Below are positions 35,848 through 45,849 of a DNA stretch of 64,000 bases, piece after piece; position 1 is the stretch's first letter, and every line of letters begins with the position of its first letter. The notes under the pieces were generated by a model, which worked only from the letters and a program-made list of their open reading frames with translations, did no database searches and was not told the origin of the DNA. A program made the translations under genes and the position numbers. The stretch comes from an uncultured Leifsonia sp. (GTDB lineage Bacteria > Actinomycetota > Actinomycetes > Actinomycetales > Microbacteriaceae), in NCBI RefSeq assembly GCF_945957465.1, contig NZ_CAMFLC010000012.1:1-64000 (forward strand). The letters run 5' to 3'.

Positions 35848-35956
35848 AGAAGCATCGTTGTTTATCTGCTTTAGCGCTGCAACACTCGAATTGCACCCGG
35901 AGGTCGGCGCAGTCGCCGCCCTCGCCGACAACGAAGTCTTGGAAGAGGTCAACCCG

Positions 35957-37249
35957 ATGAAAACCACCCGCAGGAGCCGGAACGCTCGGCTCGCCTGGCT
36001 CGCCATTCCGGTCAGCGCCGGACTCCTCCTCGCCGGCTGCTCCTCGAGCGGAACCTCCTCCGGCAAGGAGCCCCAGACCATCACCTTCGCCTACGGCGCG
36101 GCGAACGACCAGGACAAGGCCGCCTACGACGGCATCGCCAAGGCGTTCGAAGCCGAGCACAAGGGCGTCACGGTCACGACTCAGAACCTGCCGGTCCAGA
36201 GCTACGGGACGACGATCTCCACTCGGGTGCAGGGCGGCAACGCACCGGACACGTTCACCGGAGAGGGCGGAACCGGCCAGTCGAACTCGATCCTGCCGTG
36301 GGCGAAGTCCGGGCTCGTGCTCCCGCTCGACGACCCGTCGATCGCGAAGAACATGCCCGACTCCGCGAAGAGCCTGTACACCTACAACGGCAAGATCTAC
36401 GGCGTACCGATCGGCACCCAGCTGAACGGCGTCATCTACAACGACGAGCTCGCCAAGTCGATCGGCGTCAACATCGATGCGACGACCAGCCTCGACGACA
36501 TCATCGCCCAGTGCGGCAAAGCCCGCGCGGCGGGCAAGACGATCTACGGTCTGGCCGGCTCGACCTTCCAGAACAACGGCATCCTCGCCGTCGCGCTCGC
36601 CACCTCCACGGTGTACGGCCCGAACAAGAACTGGAACGCCGACCGCGCCAAGAACAAAGTCACGTTCGCGGGCACCAAGGGCTGGACGACCGCGCTCGAG
36701 TCGATCAAGAAGATGTACGACGCGGGCTGCTTCCAGGACGGCGCGACGAGCGCCGGCTTCGACGCCCTGACCAACGGCGCATCGTCGGGCAAGATCCTCG
36801 GCTTCTTCGCTCCGAGCGCCGCAGCGGCGACGATCATGCAGGCCGCAGGCGGACACGTGAAGCTCATCGCGCTTCCCGTCGGTGCCCCCCAGGGCACGAA
36901 GACGTACCTCTCGCTGAGCTCCGACCAGGGCGTCACCGCCAGTGCCAAGACCAAGAGCCCGAAGCTCGCAACGGAGTTCCTGAGCTACATCATCTCGGAC
37001 AAGGGCCAGGAGGCCTACTCCAAGCAGGTCGGGTCCATCCCGGTCAACGTCAGCGCGGACTCCACCCTGCTGCCGCAGTACGCGGGCATCAAGGACGAGA
37101 TGGCGAAGGGCGACACGCGCGGCTATGCGCCGACCGAGTGGCCGAACGCCAAGGTCTACACCGACCTCGGCAACGGCGTGCAGGGCATCCTGACCGGTCA
37201 GATGACCGTCAAGCAGGTGCTGCAGCAGATGGACTCCGACTGGGGTTGA
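35957..37249 (+). CDS. ABC sugar importer, extracellular binding lipoprotein
   Basis: 430 aa family-1 solute-binding protein. The lipoprotein signal peptide ends LLLAGCSSS (lipid-modified Cys at about residue 29). Then TITFAYGAANDQDKAAYDGI, TRVQGGNAPDTFTGEGG and KIYGVPIGTQLNGVIYND match carbohydrate-binding proteins of the CUT1 class. The ATG at 35957 is chosen because it starts the signal sequence; the ORF is open to 35858. First of a three-gene importer set with two permeases and no ATPase gene, so a shared MsiK-like ATPase elsewhere is expected. Substrate may be a glycoside or oligosaccharide. Confidence 0.92.
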   Translation: MKTTRRSRNARLAWLAIPVSAGLLLAGCSSSGTSSGKEPQTITFAYGAANDQDKAAYDGIAKAFEAEHKGVTVTTQNLPVQSYGTTISTRVQGGNAPDTFTGEGGTGQSNSILPWAKSGLVLPLDDPSIAKNMPDSAKSLYTYNGKIYGVPIGTQLNGVIYNDELAKSIGVNIDATTSLDDIIAQCGKARAAGKTIYGLAGSTFQNNGILAVALATSTVYGPNKNWNADRAKNKVTFAGTKGWTTALESIKKMYDAGCFQDGATSAGFDALTNGASSGKILGFFAPSAAAATIMQAAGGHVKLIALPVGAPQGTKTYLSLSSDQGVTASAKTKSPKLATEFLSYIISDKGQEAYSKQVGSIPVNVSADSTLLPQYAGIKDEMAKGDTRGYAPTEWPNAKVYTDLGNGVQGILTGQMTVKQVLQQMDSDWG

Positions 37250-37259
37250 TCCGCTGACC

Positions 37260-37289
37260 GGGCGGCCGGCCCCACCGGGCCGGCCGCCC
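37260..37289 (+). terminator. Strong hairpin between binding-protein and permease genes (attenuator/mRNA stabiliser)
   Basis: Arms GGGCGGCCGGCCC (37260-37272) and GGGCCGGCCGCCC (37277-37289) are exact complements, 13 bp, with a CACC loop. There is no U tract. Such hairpins after binding-protein genes protect that part of the mRNA or reduce read-through, giving more binding protein than permease. Confidence 0.8.
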
Positions 37290-37314
37290 GAACGGCGTAG
37301 AAAGGAACAAGTCG

Positions 37315-38271
37315 ATGACGACGCAGTCAGAGGTGCGGACGATGACCACGAAGACGCAGATCCAAACACCGGTCGCGGTGCCGCAGCGCGCTGAACACCG
37401 CAAGCCGTACCGGGTGAAGCTCGGCGGCTGGTGGTGGGCGCTCCCGGCCCTCGTGCTGATGCTGATCGTGATCTACGCGACCACGGTCGCCGGCGGGTTC
37501 TTCGCCTTCACCAACTGGTCCGGACTCGGCCCGTTCGACTTCGTCGGCCTGCAGAACTTCGTCAAGATCTTCCAGACCCCTGAGCTCATCGGCTCGCTGT
37601 GGAACACCCTACTGCTGGCCTTCGGCTTCCTCATCTTCACCAACATCTTCGGCCTGCTCTTCGCCCTCGCGCTCAACCGGACCCTGAAGTCGCGGTACGT
37701 CCTCCGCACACTGCTGTTCATGCCGGTGGTCGTCAGCCCGATCGCCGTCTCGTACATCTGGAAGTTCATCTTCGACTACAACGGGCCGCTCAACCAGGCG
37801 ATGACCGCCGTCGGCCTCCCCAAGCAGAACTGGCTGGCCGACCCGGGACTCGCCATCTGGTGCGTCCTCGTCGTGATGGTCTGGCAGAACATCGGCTTCG
37901 TCATGGTCATCTACCTGGCGGGCCTCGCGACCGTCCCGATCGAGATGGAGGAGGCGGCCGCACTCGACGGCGCGAGCACCTTCCGCCGCTTCCGGTACGT
38001 CGTCCTCCCGATGATCCAGCCGTCGGTGGCCATCGCCACGACGCTGACGCTCATCCAGGGCCTGCGGGTGTTCGACCAGGTCGTGGCCCTGACCGGCGGA
38101 GGCCCGGCGGGCGCGACCCAGACCCTCGCGCTCGAGGTCTACCAGCAGGCGTTCACCTACCAGCAGTTCGGCTTCGGCGCGGCTCTGGCCCTCATCCTGA
38201 GCCTGCTGATCCTGCTGTTCTCCCTCGCGCAGCAGTACGCGACGCGCGATCGCTCGCTCAAGGAGGCGTGA
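37315..38271 (+). CDS. ABC sugar importer permease, MalF/UgpA-like
   Basis: 318 aa with six hydrophobic segments. TM1 follows a hydrophilic N-terminus of about 40 residues. The conserved EAA loop EEAAALDGASTFRRFRYVVLPMIQP lies around residues 215-240. Shine-Dalgarno AAAGGAA precedes the ATG at 37315; another in-frame ATG at 37342 is possible. Four bases separate it from the second permease, so the two are translated together. Pairs with the lipoprotein upstream. Confidence 0.93.
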   Translation: MTTQSEVRTMTTKTQIQTPVAVPQRAEHRKPYRVKLGGWWWALPALVLMLIVIYATTVAGGFFAFTNWSGLGPFDFVGLQNFVKIFQTPELIGSLWNTLLLAFGFLIFTNIFGLLFALALNRTLKSRYVLRTLLFMPVVVSPIAVSYIWKFIFDYNGPLNQAMTAVGLPKQNWLADPGLAIWCVLVVMVWQNIGFVMVIYLAGLATVPIEMEEAAALDGASTFRRFRYVVLPMIQPSVAIATTLTLIQGLRVFDQVVALTGGGPAGATQTLALEVYQQAFTYQQFGFGAALALILSLLILLFSLAQQYATRDRSLKEA

Positions 38272-38275
38272 GCCG

Positions 38276-39118
38276 ATGTTCCGCTACACCAAGAAATCCC
38301 TGGCGATCGAGGTCATCGTCCTCATCGCCGCCGTGATCATGCTGCTTCCGTTCTGGATCCTGCTGGTCGGCTCGTTCAAGACGCTTCCCGACATCCTGAG
38401 CTCGGCCGCGGTCGCGCCGCCGACCAGCCCGACGTTCGACAACTTCGTCCAGCTGCTCTCGCCCGCCTCGTCATCGTCGGGGAACATCTGGGCCGGCCTG
38501 GCCTCGAGCGTCATCATCACGACGGGCAGCATCCTGCTGCTGGTGGCTCTGGGTTCTGTGGCCGCGTACGGCATCGCACGCTCGACCAGCAAGTGGAGCC
38601 GCCGCTCGTTCTACCTCTTCCTGGTGGCCATCATCCTGCCCACTCAGCTCGGCACGCTGCCGCTCTACATCGGGGCGCGCGACGTAGGACTCGTCGGCAA
38701 CCCCTGGGGCATGATCCTCATCTACACCGGGATGCTGATGCCGCTGTCGGTGTTCCTCTACGCCAACTTCTTCCGCAACCTGACCCCGGAGTACGAGGAG
38801 GCCGCGATCATCGACGGCGCCACCCGTTACCAGGTGTTCCGGAAGGTCGTCTTCCCGCTGATGTCGCCGGCGACCGGCACGGTCGCGATCCTCGCCGGCC
38901 TGATCGTCTGGAACGACTTCTTCACCTCGCTGATCTTCCTGAACGGCACCCCCTGGCAGACGCTGCCGGTCGTGATGTACAGCTACGTCGGGTCCCTCGT
39001 CTCGCAGTGGAACCTGATCTTCGCGGTCGTCATCGTGTCGATGATCCCGATCCTCGCGTTCTACGCCTTCGCGCAAAAGAAGTTCATCCAGGGCTACGCG
39101 GGCGGGCTCAAGGGCTGA
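38276..39118 (+). CDS. ABC sugar importer permease, MalG/UgpE-like
   Basis: 280 aa, six membrane segments. EAA loop YEEAAIIDGATRYQVFRKVV at about residues 177-196, then PLMSPATGTVAILAGLIVWN. Ends FAQKKFIQGYAGGLKG, the common MalG-type tail (F-x-QKxFxxGxxxGAxKG). Forms the importer channel with the previous gene. The GH43 gene starts two bases after its stop, tying sugar uptake to hydrolysis. Confidence 0.94.
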   Translation: MFRYTKKSLAIEVIVLIAAVIMLLPFWILLVGSFKTLPDILSSAAVAPPTSPTFDNFVQLLSPASSSSGNIWAGLASSVIITTGSILLLVALGSVAAYGIARSTSKWSRRSFYLFLVAIILPTQLGTLPLYIGARDVGLVGNPWGMILIYTGMLMPLSVFLYANFFRNLTPEYEEAAIIDGATRYQVFRKVVFPLMSPATGTVAILAGLIVWNDFFTSLIFLNGTPWQTLPVVMYSYVGSLVSQWNLIFAVVIVSMIPILAFYAFAQKKFIQGYAGGLKG

Positions 39119-39120
39119 CC

Positions 39121-40662
39121 GTGCGATCCGAACCCCGTCGCGGACCCGATCGCGGGGACGGGACGTTCCTCAACCCCGTCCTGCCCGGCGACCGGCCGGA
39201 CCCGTCGGTGCTGCGCGTCGGCGACGCGTTCTACCTGACGTACTCGTCGTTCGACGCGTCTCCCGGCCTGACGGTCTGGCGCTCGCCCGACCTCGTCAAC
39301 TGGACGTTCGCGACCTGCGCGCTGGCCGCGCCGCACAGCACGGTGTTCGCGCCGGAGCTGGTCGAGCACGACGGCCGCTACTACATCTACTTCCCGTACA
39401 TCCCGAGCGCGTGGTCGGAGAGCATCGCGGCGCCGGAGGTCTGGGTGGTGCACGCCGACAGCCCGGAGGGGCCCTGGAGCGAACCCGTCTTCACCGGGAT
39501 CTCCGGCGCGATCGATCCGGGGCACATCGTCGGCGAAGACGGCGAGCGGTACCTGTTCGTGAACGGCGTGCGGCGGTGCCGGCTGAGCCCGGACGGCCTG
39601 CGGGCGGTCACGCCCCTGGAGCAGGTCTACGACGGCTGGCGCTACCCCGACGACTGGATCACCGAGGCCTACGCGCTCGAAGGGCCGAAGCTGTTCCGCC
39701 GCGGCGACTGGTTCTACCTGGTCAGCGCGGTCGGCGGCACCGGGGGCCCCGCCACCGGGCACATGGTCATCGTCGCGCGGTCGCGCTCGGTGCACGGCCC
39801 GTGGGAGAACGCGCCCCACAACCCGATCGCCCGCACGTGGTCGGCGGACGAGGCATGGTGGTCCCGCGGACACGCGACCCTCATCGACAGCGGCGACGAC
39901 TCGTGGTGGATGCTCTCCCACGGCTACGAGAACGGGTACCGGACGCTCGGGCGGCAGGCTCTGCTCGAGCCGATCGAGTGGACGGAGGACGGCTGGCCGA
40001 CGGCGCCCTCCAGCGACCTCGGCGCGCCGATCCGCAAGCCGGCCGACGGAGCGACGCCGGTCGCGGTGCCCGCGCCGTCCGACGACTTCGCGGCCGGGGC
40101 CTGGGGCGAGCGCTGGGTGTTCGACAACCCGGGCCGCGACGAGCTCGCCCGCGCGCGGTTCGACGATGGTCTCGTCCTGCGCGGCAAGGGGCACGGCCCC
40201 GCCGACTCCTCTCCGCTCACCACCTGGTCGATGGATCGCGCCTACGAGGTCGAGGTCGAGCTGGAGGTGCGCGGCGGCTCTGCAGGGGGCCTGCTCCTCT
40301 ACTTCGACGACCGGCTGTTCTACGGGATGGGCTGGGACGGCGAAGCGATGCAGAGCTACGCCGGCGGCATCCGCACGCACTGGCGCGAACCCGCCGAACC
40401 CGGCGCGACGATCGAGCTGCGCCTGAGGAACGACCACCACATCGTCACCGGCTGGCACCGGCGGCCCAGCGAGGATCGGCCCAGCGAGGATCGGCCTCGC
40501 GAGGAGTGGACGCGGCACGGCATCCGCTACGACACCTCCGGCGCGCACTCGGCCACGATCAACGACCTCAAGAGCCTCCGCCCCGCGCTGTTCGCCTCCG
40601 GCGGCGGCGAGGTCGTCTTCCGGCGCTTCCGGTACCGGGTTCTCGAGGAGGCGGGGACATGA
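39121..40662 (+). CDS. Glycoside hydrolase family 43 (beta-xylosidase/alpha-L-arabinofuranosidase type)
   Basis: 513 aa from the GTG at 39121, two bases after the permease stop. Five-bladed propeller with the three GH43 acids visible: Asp in DRPDPSVLRVGDAFYLTYSS, the pKa-tuning Asp in GAIDPGHIV, and the acid Glu in ALEGPKLFRRGDWFYL. From about residue 335 a beta-sandwich domain follows (DDFAAGAWGERWVFDNPGRD). No signal peptide. Contains a short internal repeat RPSEDRPSEDRPREE near residue 455. Trims pentose residues from imported glycosides. Its stop overlaps the GH3 start. Confidence 0.9.
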   Translation: MRSEPRRGPDRGDGTFLNPVLPGDRPDPSVLRVGDAFYLTYSSFDASPGLTVWRSPDLVNWTFATCALAAPHSTVFAPELVEHDGRYYIYFPYIPSAWSESIAAPEVWVVHADSPEGPWSEPVFTGISGAIDPGHIVGEDGERYLFVNGVRRCRLSPDGLRAVTPLEQVYDGWRYPDDWITEAYALEGPKLFRRGDWFYLVSAVGGTGGPATGHMVIVARSRSVHGPWENAPHNPIARTWSADEAWWSRGHATLIDSGDDSWWMLSHGYENGYRTLGRQALLEPIEWTEDGWPTAPSSDLGAPIRKPADGATPVAVPAPSDDFAAGAWGERWVFDNPGRDELARARFDDGLVLRGKGHGPADSSPLTTWSMDRAYEVEVELEVRGGSAGGLLLYFDDRLFYGMGWDGEAMQSYAGGIRTHWREPAEPGATIELRLRNDHHIVTGWHRRPSEDRPSEDRPREEWTRHGIRYDTSGAHSATINDLKSLRPALFASGGGEVVFRRFRYRVLEEAGT

Positions 40663-42824
40663 CCGTCGACCTCGATGCGCTGATCGCGCGGATGACGTGG
40701 GAGCAGAAGCTCCTCCAACTGCAGATCGTCTGGCGACCGGACGCAGCCGAGCGCGAGGCGCTGCTGCGGCGCGGAATCGGCTCGACGTTCTGGCCGCCCA
40801 GCGCCGAGGAGGCCAACGAGGCGCAGCGGATCGCCGTGGAGGAGACCGAGCTGGGCATCCCGGTGCTGGTGGGCCTCGACGTGATCCACGGCCAGTTCAC
40901 GATCTTCCCGACCCCGCTCGCCCAGGCGGCGAGCTTCGACCCGGCCGTCGCCGAGCTGGATGCGCGCGTGTCCGCCTCCGAGGCGCGGTCGGCCGGCGTC
41001 ACGTGGACGTTCTCGCCGATGGTCGACGTGTCGCGCGACCCGCGCTGGGGACGCGTGGTGGAGGGGTTCGACGAGGACGCCTACCTCGCTTCGGTCTTCG
41101 CCGCTGCGAAGGTCGCCGGCTACCAGGGCCGGGCGCTCACCGCGGGCGACTCCGTCGCAGCCTGCCTCAAGCACTTCGTCGCGTACGGCGCGGGGGAGGC
41201 GGGCCGCGACTACAACAGCGCCGACGTGTCGGACCGCCGCCTGCGCGAGCTCTACCTCGAGCCCTTCCGGGCCGGGGTGGAGGCCGGAGCCGCGACCGTC
41301 ATGGCCGCCTTCACCTCGCTCAACGGCACGCCGATGCACGCCGGCCGCGCACTGCTGACCGGCGTGCTCAAGGACGAGTGGGGCTTCGACGGCGTGGTCG
41401 TCGGCGACGCCGACGGGGTCGCGCAGCTGGTGCAGCACGGGATCGTTCCTGACGAGCGGGGCGCCGTCATCGCGGCGATCGAAGCCGGTGTCGACATCGT
41501 CATGGGCGGCACGGTCCTCGTCGATTCGGACGGGGTCGCGTTCGTCTCGCCCGACGAGCTCTCCGAGGAGCGGGTGGATGACGCGGTGCGTCGCGTCCTG
41601 CGGCTCAAGCAGCGGCTGGGACTGTTCGAGCACCCCTACGTGGACGCCTCGGCGGCATCCCACGGCACGACCGAGCGCTACCGCGACCTCTCCCGTCAGG
41701 CCGCCGAGCGCTGCACCGTGCTGCTGACGAACGGCGGCGCCCTTCCCCTTCCCGACCGCGGACGCATCCTGCTCGCGGGGCCGTACGCGCGCAGCCTCGA
41801 CCATCTCGGAACGTGGGTCCAGCACTTCGCGTCGACTGTCCGCGAATCGCTCGCCGACGCCGTCGCCGCCGAACTGCCCGCGGTGGACTGGGACATCGTC
41901 GACGGCTGCGGCTTCTTCGACGCGACCGACGCCTCCCTCGGCGAAGCGGTTTCGCGTGCCGCGGACGCCGACCTCGTCGTCGTGGCGGTCGGCGAGCCCA
42001 GCCGGATCTCCGGCGAGGCGAGCTCGCGCGCCGACATCACCCTTCCGGAGGCGCAGCGGCGACTGATCCACGCGCTCTGCGACGCCGGAGCGCGCGTCGC
42101 CGTCGTGCTCGTCACCGGGCGGCCGCTCGTGGTGGAGGACTGGATCGATCGCGTGGATGCGGTGCTGTGCGTCTGGCACCTCGGCTCGGAGGCGCCCGCC
42201 GCCATCGCACGCACGCTCTCGGGCCGCGCCAACCCCGGCGGCCGGGTGCCGATGACCTTCCCGCGCGCGGTGGGGCAGATCCCGGTCCACTACGACCACG
42301 AGCGCACCGGGCGGCCGGCGCGCACCGGCAGGGCGCTGCTGCCCGAGACGATCGCGGAGTTCACCGGCCCCAACAACACCGACGACTACTACACGTCCAA
42401 GTTCCTGGACCTTCCGCTCGGCCCGCGCTTCGACTTCGGCCACGGCCTCAGCTACACGACGTTCGCGCTCGAGGGCTTCTCGCTCTCGACAGAGGCACTC
42501 ACGGCCGACGAGCTGGATGCGGGCCTCCGCGCCGAGGTGACGGTCACCAACACCGGCGACCGCGCCGGCGACGACGTCGTGTTGCTCTTCGTCACGGACG
42601 AGGTCGCGTCGGTCACCCAGCCGGTGCGCCGCCTGCGCGGCTTCTCCCGCGTGACCCTCGCACCGGGCGAGAGCGCCGCCGTCGGGTTCCGGCTGGACGC
42701 CGATGACCTCCGCTTCTGGGCGGACGGCTCGCGGCGGGTGCTCGAGCCGGGCGAGTTCACCGTCACCGTCGGCGACGGCACGTCCGAGCAGCGGCTCGCA
42801 CTGCGACTCGAGGAGGCCGCATGA
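40659..42824 (+). CDS. Glycoside hydrolase family 3 beta-glucosidase-like enzyme
   Basis: 721 aa, ATGA start inside the GH43 stop. Family 3 N-terminal barrel: IPVLVGLDVIHGQFTIFPTP, TFSPMVDVSRDPRWGRVVEG, CLKHFVAYGAGEAGRDYNSA, and the nucleophile region GVVVGDADGVAQL (Asp). The second (alpha/beta) domain has LLAGPYARSLDHLGTWVQ, GEPSRISGEASSRADITLP and the C-terminal GH3-type DFGHGLSYTTFA. A fibronectin-III-like tail follows (VTVTNTGDRAGDDVV). No signal peptide, so it works on imported glycosides. In line with GH43 and the interrupted hydrolase gene. Confidence 0.92.
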   Translation: MTVDLDALIARMTWEQKLLQLQIVWRPDAAEREALLRRGIGSTFWPPSAEEANEAQRIAVEETELGIPVLVGLDVIHGQFTIFPTPLAQAASFDPAVAELDARVSASEARSAGVTWTFSPMVDVSRDPRWGRVVEGFDEDAYLASVFAAAKVAGYQGRALTAGDSVAACLKHFVAYGAGEAGRDYNSADVSDRRLRELYLEPFRAGVEAGAATVMAAFTSLNGTPMHAGRALLTGVLKDEWGFDGVVVGDADGVAQLVQHGIVPDERGAVIAAIEAGVDIVMGGTVLVDSDGVAFVSPDELSEERVDDAVRRVLRLKQRLGLFEHPYVDASAASHGTTERYRDLSRQAAERCTVLLTNGGALPLPDRGRILLAGPYARSLDHLGTWVQHFASTVRESLADAVAAELPAVDWDIVDGCGFFDATDASLGEAVSRAADADLVVVAVGEPSRISGEASSRADITLPEAQRRLIHALCDAGARVAVVLVTGRPLVVEDWIDRVDAVLCVWHLGSEAPAAIARTLSGRANPGGRVPMTFPRAVGQIPVHYDHERTGRPARTGRALLPETIAEFTGPNNTDDYYTSKFLDLPLGPRFDFGHGLSYTTFALEGFSLSTEALTADELDAGLRAEVTVTNTGDRAGDDVVLLFVTDEVASVTQPVRRLRGFSRVTLAPGESAAVGFRLDADDLRFWADGSRRVLEPGEFTVTVGDGTSEQRLALRLEEAA

Positions 42825-45448
42825 CACTCCCGCAGCTCCGCGACGTCGTCACCGGCAGCGTCCCCAACGCGATCATGCCGCTCTTCTGGCAGAAGGGCGG
42901 CCCGGTCGAGGCCGTCCGCGAGGAGATGGAGCGCATCGGCGACGCCGGGATCGGCGCGGTGATCCTGGAGGCCCGGCCCCACCCCGACTTCCTCGGCGAG
43001 GGCTGGTGGCGCGACGTGGATGCCGTGCTCGAGATCGCGCGCCGCCGCGGCATGACCGTGTGGTTCTTCGACGACGACACGTTCCCGACCGGTCACGCGG
43101 GCGGTGCGGTCGAGACCGCGCCCGCCGCGCTGAGGCGGCGCTTCCTGACCGAACGCCACACCGATGCGGTCGGCCCGGCGCGCGGCGCCTCCTTCATCGT
43201 GGAGCGGCGCAAGTTCTGGGGACCGGAGGCCGCTCAGGAGCCCGGGGAGCTGGTGCGGGTGGTGGCGTTCCGCCGCGCCGAGGACTCGGACCAGCTGATC
43301 GGCGACCCGGTCGACCTCACCGACCGCATCGTCGACGGGACGCTGTACTGGGACGTCCCGGACGGCTGGTGGCGGGTCTTCTTCCTGTCGGTCGCGGCCG
43401 GCGGCGGCAGCGAGCCGCACGCGAACCACATCGACTACCTGAATCGGGACTCGGTCCAGCTGCTCGTGGACGGGGTCTACGAACGCATCCGCGAGCGCTA
43501 CGCCGACGAGTTCGGCACGACCATCGGCGGGTTCTTCAGCGACGAGCCCGGGCTCTACAACGACCCCGACACGTTCGACTTCGGTTCGGCGCTGGGCAAG
43601 CCCGTGCCCCTGTCGTGAAACGACGAAGTGGCGGCCGGCCTGCACGAACGGCTCGGCCGCGATGCCGCGCTGCTCCTGCCGCTGCTCTGGTCTCCGGCGG
43701 GAGGCCGCGAGCGCGAGATCCGCTACGCCTACATGGACACCGTGTCGCGGCTGTACTCCGAGAACTTCGCTCAGCGCCTCGGCGACTGGTGCCGCGCGCA
43801 CGGCGTCGAGCACATCGGCCACGTCATCGAGGACAACGGGGCGCACGCGCGGCTCGGCCCCGGCGCCGGGCACTACTTCCGGGCGATGGCCGGCCAGGAC
43901 ATGCCCGGGGTCGACATCATCGGCGGCCAGGTCGTCCCCGGCTTCTCGCGCGGTCCGTTCGGCAACATGACCGGGGCGGCGGACGGGGAGTTCTTCCACT
44001 TCGGTCTCGCGAAGCTGGCGTCGTCGGCGGCGCACCTCGACGCGCGCACCCGGGGGCGGTCGATGTGCGAGACCATCGGCGCGTACGGCTGGTACGCCGG
44101 GCTCCGGCTGTTCACCTGGCTCACCAACCACCTGCTGGTGCGCGGGGTCACCCACATCGTGCCGCACGCGTTCTCGCCCGCTCCGTTCCCCGACCCGGAC
44201 TGCCCGCCGCACTTCTACGCGAACGGGGCGAACCCGCAGTATCCGCACCAGCACGTTCTCAGCGACTACACGAACCGGCTGAGTCACCTGCTGCAGGCGG
44301 GAACCCACGTCGCCCCCTTCGCGGTGCTGTATCACGCGGAGGCGGAGTGGCTGGGCGAGGCGATGCCGTCGGAGCGGCCGCTCCGGCTGCTGATGGAGGC
44401 GCAGCTGGACGCCGACATCATCCCGGCGGATGCGCTGCCCGCGGCGACCCCGGACGGTTCGCGGCTGCGGCTCGGCGGGGAGACCTACGACGCGCTCATC
44501 GTCCCGGGCAGCGCCTCCCTGCCTGCGGTCGTGGCGGGCGAGCTGCTGCGGCTCGACGATGCCGGAGTCCCGGTCGTCTTCGTCGGCTCGGTCCCGGAGG
44601 TCGCGGCGACCGGGGACGCCGTCGACGCCGCGGCGCTCCGCGTCCGCTTCCGGCACATCTCGCAGAAGCGGCTCGTGGACTCGGTCGTGGGCATGACGGA
44701 TCGGGCGGTCCGGTTCGACGGCCCGGCCCCGGAGCTGCGCGTGCTCCGCCGCGATGTCGGCGACGGCGATGTGCTCATGCTCGTGAACGAGTCGGCCCGG
44801 GACACCGTGCGGGGTTCGGCGACGCTGCCGCGCGCCGGTGCGGTGGTCGCTTACGACGCTGTGAACGCCGCCCTCACGGCGGTGCCCTCGCGCACGGCCG
44901 GCCCGTCGACCCGGATCGACCTCCGGCTCGCGCCGGGCGAGGCGCTCGTGCTCGTCGTCGGTGCTCCTGCGCTGTGGGAGGGCCTGCCGCTGCGACCGGC
45001 GGCGCAGGCCGTCTCCGAGGTCGAACTGGCGCCGGCGTGGGCGGTCGCGACGAAGGCCGCGGGGGACTCGCGGTACTCCGACTGGGGCACGCTCGACGAC
45101 CTCCGGCCGCTCAGCGACCCGGGCCTCCTGCCGCACTTCAGCGGCACGGCGCGGTACACGGCCGAGTTCGAGGCGGAGCAGCCGGAGGGCGGCCACGCGC
45201 TCGACCTCGGGGAGGTGTTCGAGCTGGCCTCCGTGCGGCTCAACGGCGTCGACCTCGGTACGCGCGTCGCACCGCCCTACGTGTTCGACATCCCGGACGG
45301 CCTGGTGCGCGACCGCAACACCCTCCAGGTCGAGGTCACCAACACCCTGGCGAAGGCGCAGCCGGACTTCTTCTCCGCCTTCGCCCAGCAGGAGCCGAGC
45401 GGGCTGCTCGGTCCGGTCGTCCTCACGACGAGGAGGGAGCGGGGATGA
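42821..45448 (+). pseudogene. Large glycoside hydrolase (GH106/GH2-like) interrupted by an in-frame TGA
   Basis: One 876-codon frame, split by a single TGA at 43616-43618 (codon 266). Both halves are in the same frame and homologous in layout to one large hydrolase: N-terminal half MTLPQLRDVVTGSVPNAIMP, IGGFFSDEPGLYN; then after the stop NDEVAAGLHERLGRDAALLLP, HVIEDNGAHARLG, and a C-terminal jelly-roll RYTAEFEAEQPEGGHALDLG with EVTNTLAKAQPDFFS. The codon reads TGA where TGG (Trp) would give LSWNDEV, so one G-to-A change explains it. The 5' end overlaps GH3 by ATGA. A new initiation at a GTG at 43628 could yield the second half. Confidence 0.82.
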
Positions 45449-45837
45449 GCGAAGAGACGCACGCTCGCACGGGGAACCGCGAGGCGTTCGAGCGCTTCTG
45501 CGACCTCTTCTACACGCAGAAGCGGGTCGCCGAGGCCTTCGCCTTCCTCGTCGCGGGCGACTACCGGCAGCACAACCCGACCATCCCCGACGGCCCGGAC
45601 GCGGCGGTCGCGATGCTGACCCCGAAGTTCGACGGCAGCCCGGATGCGCGCTTCGAGATCCAGCGGATCCTCGTCGACGGCGAGCTGGCGATGGTCCACG
45701 TCAAGGCTTCGCGACCCGGCGCCCCCGACGCCGCGGTCGCGGACATCTACCGATTCGAGGGCGGCCGGATCGTCGAGCACTGGGACGTGCTGCAGCAGGT
45801 CCCGGCGCACGCCGCCCACGACCATCCGATGTTCTGA
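45445..45837 (+). CDS. NTF2-like/SnoaL-type small protein
   Basis: 130 aa. Pattern of SnoaL-like cone-fold proteins: REAFERFCDLFYTQKRVAEA, FLVAGDYRQHNPTIPDGPDA (His-Asn-Pro as in SnoaL-type enzymes), DGELAMVHVKASRPG, VADIYRFEGGRIVEHWDVLQ. The ATG overlaps the hydrolase stop (ATGA). The relatives include cyclases, isomerases and dehydratases; here it may act on a keto-sugar or enol intermediate, which is inference. A second, longer NTF2-like gene is at 52750. Confidence 0.85.
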   Translation: MSEETHARTGNREAFERFCDLFYTQKRVAEAFAFLVAGDYRQHNPTIPDGPDAAVAMLTPKFDGSPDARFEIQRILVDGELAMVHVKASRPGAPDAAVADIYRFEGGRIVEHWDVLQQVPAHAAHDHPMF

Positions 45838-45849
45838 ACAGGAGAACCC

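Noticed and set aside
43616-43618. TGA recoding to selenocysteine in the interrupted hydrolase
   Set aside because: The context fits a Trp codon lost to TGA; no Sec-type hairpin or Sec-using family was recognised.
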